A stretch of DNA of 13,457 bases, taken from DATKMS01 sp041497995. GTDB taxonomy: Bacteria > Desulfobacterota > Binatia > HRBIN30. The notes beneath the pieces were generated by a model, which was given only the letters and a program-made list of their open reading frames with translations, did no database searches and was not told the DNA's origin. Location: the NCBI GenBank assembly GCA_041497995.1, contig JBGQHM010000170.1:1-13457 (forward strand). The letters run 5' to 3'. Position 1 is the stretch's first letter. Each line of letters starts with the position of its first letter. A program made the translations under genes and the position numbers. Below, in pieces: positions 6,908 through 13,198 of this stretch.

Positions 6908-7408
6908 ATGAACGAACCACCCAAGGAAGGCATCAAATACATCGAGTCCAAGGTGTACCTGCCGTACGACTACGTCGCCGGCGACTCCAAGGCGCGCTAC
7001 CTGCAGGCGCTGAAGGACAAGCGCATCCTTGGGTCGAAGTGCTCGAAGACCGGCAAAGTCTTCGTACCCCCACTCGTCAACTCGCCTGAGAGCTTCGCGC
7101 CGTGTAACGAGCTCGTCGATGTGGCCGATCGCGGCGTGGTCACCACGTTCTGCATCGTGAACATTCCGGTGATCGGGCGGAGCCTCGAGATTCCGTACGT
7201 CGCCGCGTCGGTCGCGCTCGACGGCGCGTCCATCTCGATCTTCGCCCTGATCCAAGAGTGCAAAGCCGAGGACGCGCGCATGGGTATGCGCGTCGAGGCG
7301 GTGTGGAAGCCAGACGGCGAGCGGCAGGGAGATCACGAAGACATTCTCTACTTCCGGCCGACCGGCGAGCCCGACGCGCCGCAGGCGTCGTACATCAACC
7401 GACTGTGA
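6908..7408 (+). CDS. DUF35 OB-fold protein with degenerate zinc ribbon
   Basis: A 166-residue protein from ATG 6908, preceded by GAGGG; the frame is open further upstream but that part overlaps the preceding gene. It has the N-terminal helix KARYLQALKDKRILGSKC, a ribbon-like segment CSKTGKVFVPP...SFAPC with only two of the four usual cysteines (C45 and C66), and an OB fold from about residue 70 (VDVADRGVVTTFCIVNIP, VAASVALDGASISIFALI, RVEAVWKPDGER). The PP turn between the cysteines is kept. By analogy with DUF35 partners of Ltp-type aldolases it should form a complex with a thiolase-like subunit, perhaps the product of the gene 7 bp downstream. It differs from the first DUF35 protein by keeping two cysteines and by a longer C-terminal tail (GEPDAPQASYINRL). 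Confidence 0.88.
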   Translation: MNEPPKEGIKYIESKVYLPYDYVAGDSKARYLQALKDKRILGSKCSKTGKVFVPPLVNSPESFAPCNELVDVADRGVVTTFCIVNIPVIGRSLEIPYVAASVALDGASISIFALIQECKAEDARMGMRVEAVWKPDGERQGDHEDILYFRPTGEPDAPQASYINRL

Positions 7409-7415
7409 GTCCGCG

Positions 7416-8537
7416 ATGACGAAATTGCGCAACGTAGCAGTGGTGGGCTTCGCTCAACTTCCGGTCGTCGCCCGCGATGAACATCGCACGTCGACGGAGA
7501 TGCTCTATCCGGTCGTGCGGCAAGCGCTCGCGGAGTGTAAGGTCGAGCGCGACGCCATCGACTACCAAATCGCCGGCTCGGTCGACTACATGGACGGCCG
7601 GCCGTTCGGTTTCGTCTCCGCGCTCGACGTGATGGGTTCGTGGCCCGCGCGGCAGGACCTGCACCTCGAAATGGATGCGGCGTTCTGTGCCTATTACGCC
7701 TGGGTGCGTATGCAGGCCGGCGACTGCGACACGGCGATCGTCGTAGGGCATGGCAAGACATCCGAGGGCGAGCCGGACCGCGTGCTGAACCTGCAACTCG
7801 ACCCCTACTACCAAGCGGCGATCGGCCTCGACCCGACGTCGACGGCTGCCCTGCAAGCTAGTGCGTACATGGCACGTACCGGCGCCACCGATCGTGACCT
7901 CGCCGCGGTCGCGGCACGCAACCGCACCGCCGGCGTGCGCAATCCCGACAATCAGGTGCGCAGCGCAGCGTCGGCGGACGAGCTGATGAAGACGCCGTGG
8001 GCCGTGCAGCCGCTGCGCAAAGGCTACCTGCCGCCCATCGGTGAGACCGCAACGTGTATGATCCTCGCGGCCGAGGGCAAGGCGGAGAAGCTGTGCGACC
8101 GCCCGGCGTGGATCCACGGCGTCGACCACCGCACCGAGATGCAGACGCTCGGTGCGCGCGACCTGTCACGCAGCGCCAGTGCGCAGCTCGCAGCGCAGAA
8201 GGCGCTCGCGATGGCCGAGCTCAAGAGCGCGACCGAGGTCGACGTTGTCGAGCTCTACGGCGTGACGCCCGTCGAAGAGCTCATCGTGACGGAGGCACTG
8301 GGGATCAATCCGAAGGCGTCGAAGCCCGCGATCAACCCGTCGGGTGGACCGCTGTGTGGCCACCCCATCATGAGCACTGGGATCATCCGCATGGCTGAGG
8401 TCTTCCGACAACTATCGGGCCGCGCCGGCGAACGCGCTGTGCCCGGCGCCCGCCGCGGAATCGCGCACGCCGCGCAAGGGCACTGCCTGCAGCACAACAT
8501 TGTCTGGGTGCTAGGGACCGAGCGGAGGTGGGCATGA
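7416..8537 (+). CDS. Thiolase-like protein (lipid-transfer/SCP-x type), non-canonical active site
   Basis: A 373-residue thiolase-fold protein. The N-terminal strand is NVAVVGFAQLP. Where thiolases carry the nucleophile in a CASG-type loop, this protein has HLEMDAAFCAYYAWVRMQAG (about 83-102). Anchoring on the following helix and G-x-x-D-x-A-I-V-V-G places Glu85, not Cys, at the nucleophile position. The C-terminal NPSGG (307-311) and GHP (315-317) are kept, followed by IAHAAQGHCLQHNIVWVLG in place of the usual GGxG loop. ELYGVTPVEEL replaces the common ELxDxFT motif. Family knowledge: Ltp2-type proteins with such changes act as retro-aldolases in steroid side-chain degradation, bound to DUF35 subunits. 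Two DUF35 genes lie immediately upstream. It overlaps the next gene by 4 bp. Thiolytic activity looks unlikely. Confidence 0.88.
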   Translation: MTKLRNVAVVGFAQLPVVARDEHRTSTEMLYPVVRQALAECKVERDAIDYQIAGSVDYMDGRPFGFVSALDVMGSWPARQDLHLEMDAAFCAYYAWVRMQAGDCDTAIVVGHGKTSEGEPDRVLNLQLDPYYQAAIGLDPTSTAALQASAYMARTGATDRDLAAVAARNRTAGVRNPDNQVRSAASADELMKTPWAVQPLRKGYLPPIGETATCMILAAEGKAEKLCDRPAWIHGVDHRTEMQTLGARDLSRSASAQLAAQKALAMAELKSATEVDVVELYGVTPVEELIVTEALGINPKASKPAINPSGGPLCGHPIMSTGIIRMAEVFRQLSGRAGERAVPGARRGIAHAAQGHCLQHNIVWVLGTERRWA

Positions 8538-9685
8538 AGCGCCCGGTTGCAGTCGTCGGAGTCGGGCAGACCCATCACACGTCGCGTCGTTCCGACGTGA
8601 ATATCGCAGGCCTCGTGCGCGAGGCCGTCGACCTCGCACTGAAGGACGCTGGCCTGGAACACAAAGACATCGACGCCGTCGTCATCGGCAAGGCGCCCGA
8701 CATGCTCGAAGGCGTCGCGCAGCCCGAGCAATTCCTTGCCGGCGCCGTCGGCGCGCACATGAAGCCGCTGCTGCGCGTACACACCGCCGGGTCGGTGGGT
8801 GCGTCGACTGCGCTCACTGCCGTGACCCATGTGGCGTCCGGACTCTACGAGCGCGTGCTGACCATCGCCTTCGAGAAACAATCCGAGGGCAACGCGATGT
8901 GGGCGTTGTCGCCGAACATGCCGTTCACCGCGCCGCTGGTGGCGGGTGCGGGCGGATTCTTTGCGCCGTATTGCCGGGCCTACGTCATGCGCACCGGCTG
9001 CCCGCCGCACATTGGTCCGATGGTTGCCGCCAACGCGCGCGCCAACGCTGGGCGTAACGAGCATGCGCACCTGCGTGAGCCCATTACGGTGGAAGACGTG
9101 ATGAACTCGCCCATGCTCTGGGATCCCATCCGCTACCTCGAAACGTGCCCGTCGTCCGACGGCGCCATCGCCATGGTGATCTCGTCGGAGGACAAAGCGA
9201 AGAAGGGACCGCGCAAGCCGGCATGGGTCAAGTCTGGATACTCGTTCGCCGAGGCGATGTGGGTGCCGGGTCGCGATCAGGTGAGCCCCAGTGCCGGACG
9301 CATCTGCGCCAAGGCGGTCTACGACAAGGCAGGGATCACCGATCCATGGAAGCAGATCGACACCATGGAGATCTATGTACCGTTCGCCTGGTTCGAACCG
9401 ATGTGGCTCGAGAACCTGGGGTTCTGTGACGTCGGCGAGGGGTGGAAGATCGTCGATCGCGGCGAACAGAAGTTCGGCGCGCATCTACCGGTCAATCCGT
9501 CGGGCGGCGTGCTGTGCACTAACCCCATCGGCGCCTCCGGCATGCTGCGCCTCGGCGAAGCGGCGCTGCAGGTGATGGGCCGCGCCGGCGAACACCAAGT
9601 CGAAGGCGCCAAGACCGCGCTCGGCCACGCCTACGGCGGCGGCGCGCAGTACTTCGCAATGTGGATTGTAAGTAGCCAGTTGTAG
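8534..9685 (+). CDS. Thiolase-like protein (lipid-transfer type), nucleophile Cys and GHP His both missing
   Basis: A 383-residue protein from ATG 8534, overlapping the TGA of the upstream gene (ATGA) and preceded by GGAGGT; a GTG at 8528 is a possible alternative. The fold is seen from VAVVGVGQT (6-13) on. The nucleophile loop is VHTAGSVGASTALTAV (82-97), without a cysteine at the usual place. NPSGG (321-325) is kept, but the following GHP is TNP (329-331), so the catalytic His is Asn. The C-terminal glycine loop GHAYGGGAQYFAMWIV is kept. EIYVPFAWFEPMWLENLGF stands where ELxDxFTxxE lies in thiolases. The VHTAGSVG-type loop is known from actinobacterial Ltp proteins. With its tandem partner it may form a heteromer in which CoA binding is kept and chemistry is changed, for example retro-aldol cleavage. 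Confidence 0.88.
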   Translation: MKRPVAVVGVGQTHHTSRRSDVNIAGLVREAVDLALKDAGLEHKDIDAVVIGKAPDMLEGVAQPEQFLAGAVGAHMKPLLRVHTAGSVGASTALTAVTHVASGLYERVLTIAFEKQSEGNAMWALSPNMPFTAPLVAGAGGFFAPYCRAYVMRTGCPPHIGPMVAANARANAGRNEHAHLREPITVEDVMNSPMLWDPIRYLETCPSSDGAIAMVISSEDKAKKGPRKPAWVKSGYSFAEAMWVPGRDQVSPSAGRICAKAVYDKAGITDPWKQIDTMEIYVPFAWFEPMWLENLGFCDVGEGWKIVDRGEQKFGAHLPVNPSGGVLCTNPIGASGMLRLGEAALQVMGRAGEHQVEGAKTALGHAYGGGAQYFAMWIVSSQL

Positions 9686-9705
9686 CGGCGGGTCTCAGAC
9701 CCGCT
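9681..9705 (+). repeat. Hairpin repeat, copy 1, overlapping the thiolase-like stop codon
   Basis: This copy begins TGTAGCGGCGGGT and contains the arms GCGGGTCT (9688-9695) and AGACCCGC (9697-9704) around one base. The TAG stop of the preceding gene (9683-9685) is inside the unit. It matches copy 2 at 10550-10574 except at a pair of stem positions and the last base. It could be a REP-like element acting as an mRNA stabiliser or weak intrinsic terminator; no clear T-run follows. Confidence 0.7.
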
Positions 9706-9729
9706 TTAGTCTGTTCCGAAGGAAGCCCC

Positions 9730-10542
9730 ATGTCCGAACCCGCAATCCTCTACGAAAAGAGCGGCGGTATCGCCACCGTGACGATGAACCGTCCCGACGT
9801 ACGCAACGCCATCAACCCGGAGATGCTCTGCCGGCTCGCCGATGCGTGGCAGGACGTCAACGACGACCCAGGCGTTCGCGTCGCGATTCTGACCGGCGCC
9901 GGCGACAAAGCCTTCTGCGCCGGTGCCGATCTCGACAAGCTCGTGCGCATGATGCAGGGGCTGCGTCCGCCGGAGACCGAGTACGACGAACGCCTCAAGG
10001 CCGACTACACGATCATCTACAAGGGCCTGTTGCGGAACTACCAGGTCGACAAGCCGATCATCGCCGCCATCCGCGGCTTCTGCGTCGCCGGCGGCACCGA
10101 GATCCTGAGCTGCACCGACATCCGCATCGCCGGTGACGATGCCCGCTTCGGTCTTGCCGAGGTGAAGTGGAGTCTGTTCCCGATGGGCGGCTCGACGGTT
10201 CGCCTGCCGCGCCAGATCTCGTACTGCAACGCCATGGAGATCTTGCTCACCGGTGAGCAACTCTCTGCCGAGCGGGCTCTGCAAATTGGGCTCATCAACA
10301 AGGTCGTACCGCCGAACCAGGTGATGGACGAGGCGCATCGCTACGCCGATATCATCAACTCCAACGGCCCGCTCGCCGTGCAGGCCGTGAAGCGTTCCGT
10401 CCTCGCCGGCATCGGCCTGCCGCCGGAGCAGGCGCTCGAGAAAGAAATGGAGATCGGCATCCCGGTCTCGATGTCGGAAGACTGCAAGGAAGGGACGAAG
10501 GCGTTCAAGGAAAAGCGCAAGCCCGTGTTCAAGGGCAAGTAG
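9730..10542 (+). CDS. Enoyl-CoA hydratase/isomerase family protein
   Basis: A 270-residue crotonase-fold protein from ATG 9730, preceded by AAGGAA at a 5-nt spacing. Oxyanion-hole segments are AFCAGADL (61-68) and GFCVAGGTEI (116-125). Both glutamates expected in a hydratase are present: E124 in AGGTE and E144 in FGLAEVKWSLFP. SNGPLAVQAVKRSV and the C-terminal EGTKAFKEKRKPVFKGK are typical of the family. It likely adds water to a trans-2-enoyl-CoA, giving a 3-hydroxyacyl-CoA, in the cytoplasm. Placed after two Ltp-like proteins, it would provide the beta-hydroxyacyl-CoA that a retro-aldolase cleaves. It lies 44 bp after the thiolase-like gene and is bracketed by two copies of the hairpin repeat. 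The exact substrate is unknown. Confidence 0.93.
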   Translation: MSEPAILYEKSGGIATVTMNRPDVRNAINPEMLCRLADAWQDVNDDPGVRVAILTGAGDKAFCAGADLDKLVRMMQGLRPPETEYDERLKADYTIIYKGLLRNYQVDKPIIAAIRGFCVAGGTEILSCTDIRIAGDDARFGLAEVKWSLFPMGGSTVRLPRQISYCNAMEILLTGEQLSAERALQIGLINKVVPPNQVMDEAHRYADIINSNGPLAVQAVKRSVLAGIGLPPEQALEKEMEIGIPVSMSEDCKEGTKAFKEKRKPVFKGK

Positions 10543-10549
10543 TCATCTG

Positions 10550-10574
10550 TGTAGCGGCGGGTTTCAAACCCGCC
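10550..10574 (+). repeat. Hairpin repeat, copy 2, between hydratase and TetR genes
   Basis: This copy begins TGTAGCGGCGGGT and carries the arms GGCGGGTTT (10556-10564) and AAACCCGCC (10566-10574). Relative to copy 1 at 9681-9705 a C in the left arm is T and the facing G is A, so pairing is kept. The site is the 60-bp gap between the hydratase and TetR genes. Confidence 0.7.
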
Positions 10575-10602
10575 TTGGTTGGACTGCGAAAAAGCGTAAG
10601 CC

Positions 10603-11292
10603 ATGCGTCGTGCGACCGCTCCCGCCAGGTCCGATGGAAGCTCCACCCGCGATCTAATCCTCGACGCGGCGGAGCGGCGCTTCGCCGAACGCGGCTTCAG
10701 CGGTGTCTCGGTGCGTGAGATCGCGGCGGATGCGGGTCTCAAGAATCAGGCGAGCCTGTACAATCACTTCCGCAACAAGCGCGCCCTCTATGAATCGACG
10801 CTCGCCCGTGGCCTCGAGCCCATCGCGAGCCTGGTTGCGGCGCGCGACCTAGAGCCGACGTCGGTTGGCTTGGAGCGGCAGAGCCTGGAAGCATTTCTCG
10901 ATCGGGTGCTCGACTATCTCGAGCAGCATCCGCATTTGCCGAGGCTCATCCAACGCGCCGGTCTCGATGACAGCCGCTATCTGCGCAACGCTGCGACTCG
11001 CCTGCTGCGCCCGCTGTACGCGCAGGGCATGCGGGTGCTCGAAGGGACGAGTGCGCCGTGGGAGCCGGCGCAGCTGCCGCAACTGGCGGCCGGGCTCTAC
11101 CACCTGATCTTCGGATACTTCGCGAACGCCGGGCTGCTGCAAGCGGTGGTGCAGGGCGATCCGCTCAGCCCGGTCGCGGTGGCGCGCCAGCGGCGGTTTC
11201 TGAAGACAGCGGTGGCCCAGCTGCTGGGCGTGAGTGCCGCGCCACGCAACAAGCGACCGAATCGAAGCAACGGCAAGGAGGCAGCGATATGA
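10603..11292 (+). CDS. TetR-family transcriptional regulator
   Basis: A 229-residue protein. The N-terminal DNA-binding domain is plain: STRDLILDAAERRFAERGFS (14-33) followed by the helix-turn-helix VSVREIAADAGLKNQASLYN (36-55) and HFRNKRALYE. The remainder (about 65-215) is the ligand-binding and dimerisation part, which varies between members and includes DRVLDYLEQHPHLPRLIQRA. The C-terminal tail (RNKRPNRSNGKEAAI) is basic and probably disordered. The ATG at 10603 has only a weak ribosome site. It overlaps the amidohydrolase gene by 4 bp (ATGA). Likely effector: a CoA thioester or the lipophilic substrate of the pathway. Candidate target: the palindrome at 6346-6359. Whether it shares the upstream operon transcript or has its own promoter is unclear. 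Confidence 0.93.
   Translation: MRRATAPARSDGSSTRDLILDAAERRFAERGFSGVSVREIAADAGLKNQASLYNHFRNKRALYESTLARGLEPIASLVAARDLEPTSVGLERQSLEAFLDRVLDYLEQHPHLPRLIQRAGLDDSRYLRNAATRLLRPLYAQGMRVLEGTSAPWEPAQLPQLAAGLYHLIFGYFANAGLLQAVVQGDPLSPVAVARQRRFLKTAVAQLLGVSAAPRNKRPNRSNGKEAAI
11275..11281 (+). promoter_or_regulatory. Ribosome binding site of the amidohydrolase
   Basis: AAGGAGG lies inside the 3' end of the TetR gene, 7 nt before the ATG at 11289. It shows that the amidohydrolase starts here and not at the longer open frame from 11058, and suggests efficient translation coupled to the regulator gene. Confidence 0.75.
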
Positions 11293-12503
11293 CGACGAAC
11301 AGCATGCGCATCGTCGATGCGGACGGCCACGTGCTCGAACATCCGAATGGCATGCAGCAGTACGCACCCGCCAAGTTCCGCGATCGCATCTGGCACATCG
11401 AGGTGCGCGCCGACGGCAGCGAATGGCTGCACTTCAACGGCGGCTCGCGACCTGCCGGCGGTCTGGCGCTGGCGGGCACCGCCGGCATGACCCTCGAAGA
11501 GCGCAACCGCGCGCTGGCGGGAAAGATGAAGTACACTGAAGTGCGGCCCGGCGCATTCGAACCCAAGCCCCGCATCCCGGACATGGATCAAGACGGCATC
11601 ACGCAAGCGGTGCTGTACCCGACGATGCTCCTGGGTCTGCCGGCGATCGACGACCCGGAGTTCGCCGAGGTGCAGGCGAATGCGTACAACGAGTGGCTCG
11701 CGGTGTTCTGCAGCTACGCGCCGAAGCGCCTCTTCGGCGTCGCCGCCGTACCGGCGCAGGACATTGAGCGTGCGGTGCGCACCATCCGCCGCGCCAAAGA
11801 GCAAGGTCACGTCGGCGTGTTCATGCGTCCGAACCCGGCCATCGAGGGGCGCAAGTTTACAGACCCGATCTACGATCCGATCTGGCAGACCTGCCAGGAG
11901 CTCGACATGCCCATCGGCTTCCACCCATTCCTTGCCCCCGACATGCCCGGTGCCTGTCGCGCGCTCGGCTACGCGCTGATGCGCGCCGAGGGCGTGTCGT
12001 ACGGCAAAGACAGCAACCCGGCGAACCCGATCAACCAGATGGGCAACGTCTTCTTCAGCCAAGCGCTATCGAATCCGATCGACATGATGGAGTGCGTCGC
12101 GCTGATGTGCGCCGGCGGCATCTGCGAACGCTTCCCACGCCTCACCGTCCTCATCCTCGAAGCCAACGGCGGCTGGATCGTCTCGATGCTCGAACGCCTC
12201 GACCATCACTTCGAAGTCTTCCGTTGGGACGTGCCGTGGCTGAAGATGAAGCCGTCGGAGTACTTCCGCCGCCAGTGTTTCATCTCGTTCGATCCCGACG
12301 AAAGCACGCTCGCCTTCACTGCCCGCCACCCACTCGTCGGCGCCGAGCGCATCATCTGGGCCAGCGACTATCCGCACCCCGACGCGAAATTCCCCGGCGT
12401 CGTCGACGAGCTGCGCGAGGCGACCGAGGAGCTGAACGCCACCGAGCAGGCGCGCATCATGGGCCTCAACTCGGCGGAGCTGTACCACCTGCCGGCGCCC
12501 TGA
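11289..12503 (+). CDS. Amidohydrolase-2 family metal-dependent hydrolase or decarboxylase
   Basis: A 404-residue TIM-barrel protein. The first strand motif is VDADGHVLE (D10, D12, H14), corresponding to the HxH metal site of the superfamily in its D-x-H variant. Further elements are PIGFHPF with H212, the ERFPRLTVLILEANGGW block (280-296), LERLDHHFE (301-309) and the C-terminal RIIWASDYPHPDAKFPG, with the metal- or proton-relay Asp360. This is the ACMSD-like amidohydrolase-2 subfamily, whose characterised members decarboxylate or hydrolyse ring-derived carboxylates using one divalent metal. The length exceeds that of ACMSD (about 330), as in many environmental homologues. It overlaps the TetR stop (ATGA), so the two are translated together. 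It could act on a product of the acyl-CoA module. The reaction itself cannot be read from the sequence. Confidence 0.92.
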   Translation: MTTNSMRIVDADGHVLEHPNGMQQYAPAKFRDRIWHIEVRADGSEWLHFNGGSRPAGGLALAGTAGMTLEERNRALAGKMKYTEVRPGAFEPKPRIPDMDQDGITQAVLYPTMLLGLPAIDDPEFAEVQANAYNEWLAVFCSYAPKRLFGVAAVPAQDIERAVRTIRRAKEQGHVGVFMRPNPAIEGRKFTDPIYDPIWQTCQELDMPIGFHPFLAPDMPGACRALGYALMRAEGVSYGKDSNPANPINQMGNVFFSQALSNPIDMMECVALMCAGGICERFPRLTVLILEANGGWIVSMLERLDHHFEVFRWDVPWLKMKPSEYFRRQCFISFDPDESTLAFTARHPLVGAERIIWASDYPHPDAKFPGVVDELREATEELNATEQARIMGLNSAELYHLPAP

Positions 12504-12517
12504 ACTACTAACGTTCA
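12501..12517 (+). terminator. Weak hairpin after the amidohydrolase gene
   Basis: TGAAC (12501-12505, containing the stop codon) pairs with GTTCA (12513-12517) across 7 nt, followed by the T-rich ATTTCTT. A five-pair stem with a broken T-run is a poor intrinsic terminator, but it is placed where the cluster should end. Confidence 0.25.
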
Positions 12518-12562
12518 ATTTCTTGTTGGCACGCGATGATTTTGGATACCGTCGCAGGTCGT

Positions 12563-12707
12563 TGTCATGCTGAGCATCGCCAATTCCGGCGCGAACGCAT
12601 CTTGGCGCTACAACCTACTCGCGGCGGCTCGCCACGCTCGCGAACCGTCGGTGCCATCACGTCAGGCGAGATTCTTCGGCCCGGAAGTGGGATGCCGCAG
12701 AATGACA
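12563..12707. repeat. MITE-like element with imperfect terminal inverted repeats
   Basis: The left end TGTCATGCTG (12563-12572) matches the reverse complement of the right end CAGAATGACA (12698-12707) at nine of ten bases. The GATTCTTCGGC block inside the right end and the CAGAATGACA end resemble a family of short repeats that is common in many environmental bacterial genomes. The interior contains a smaller inverted pair, TCGCG (12619-12623) and CGCGA (12639-12643). No protein is encoded. Confidence 0.45.
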
Positions 12708-12813
12708 GCGCGTCGCTGGGTTTGGGGGCGTAGCCCGCGCTAGAAAGAAAGGGAACTAACGCAAAGGCGCGGAGACGCGAAGGGAAGGAGTGAGAAGAGA
12801 CGGATAAGAAGGC

Positions 12814-12949
12814 TCACCCCAGAGGACGCAGAGGGCGCAGAGTCTCGGACTGAGGAAGGCTCCCAAGTACGTCCTTTGAAACGAACCATCCACAGAGGCT
12901 CATTTACGGGATCGGTCTTTCTCTGCGTCCTCCGCGCTCTCTGCGGTGA
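12814..12949. repeat. Inverted repeat with 29-bp arms
   Basis: The left arm at 12814-12842 (starting TCACCCCAGAGGACG) and the right arm at 12921-12949 (ending CTCTGCGGTGA) are reverse complements at 24 of 29 positions, separated by 78 bp. Both arms consist of purine-rich GCAGAG/GACGC units on one strand. Such CGCAGAGG-type palindromes are dispersed in many large environmental genomes and may be non-autonomous mobile elements. Confidence 0.6.
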
Positions 12950-13122
12950 GTCCTGTTGATTAGAGTCAGAACGGATGCGTGGGGCGGATGCCCGGAGCAA
13001 CAGAAACAGCGCAAGGAAGACCTCGCACATGACCTTCGGTGAGTGATCCCGAGAGTTCAGTGGAGCTACCTGCCTCCCGCCCTCCGCGAGCGCAAGTGAA
13101 CGGCTCCCTAAAGGTGAAGGTT

Positions 13123-13143
13123 GACCGCTGACAGCTGATGGCT
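13123..13143. repeat. Three tandem 7-mers of the form GAnnGCT
   Basis: GACCGCT, GACAGCT and GATGGCT follow each other without spacing at 13123-13143. The array is short and degenerate. It lies 55 bp before the last gene of the window. Confidence 0.4.
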
Positions 13144-13198
13144 TCCCTCATGCGCGTCTGCCTTGCGCGGCGGGCACCGCGAGGGTATTCGAGTTTCC

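Larger units (their letters stand above)
12504..13198. other. Non-coding region of about 700 bp rich in palindromic repeats
   Basis: No convincing gene is seen on either strand: the open frames here are Arg/Ser-rich and have no family features. The segment holds an imperfect inverted-repeat element (12563-12707), a pair of 29-bp inverted arms (12814-12842 and 12921-12949) and a triple 7-mer (13123-13143). It looks like an intergenic repeat-collecting region downstream of the acyl-CoA cluster. Confidence 0.6.

Noticed and set aside
8255..9484. Minus-strand open frame of 409 codons
   Set aside because: It spans the junction of two thiolase-like genes on the opposite strand and gives a His/Arg-rich product with no motifs; typical antisense shadow in GC-rich DNA.
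9681..10574. Two repeats as a CRISPR array
   Set aside because: Only two copies about 870 bp apart with a complete gene between them; no array or cas genes.
11058..11288. N-terminal extension of the amidohydrolase
   Set aside because: It overlaps the TetR gene in another frame, is Gly/Ala/Arg-rich, and a strong AAGGAGG precedes the internal ATG at 11289.
11097..12062. Minus-strand open frame of 321 codons
   Set aside because: It is antisense to the TetR and amidohydrolase genes, both of which show family motifs; the product is unstructured in composition.
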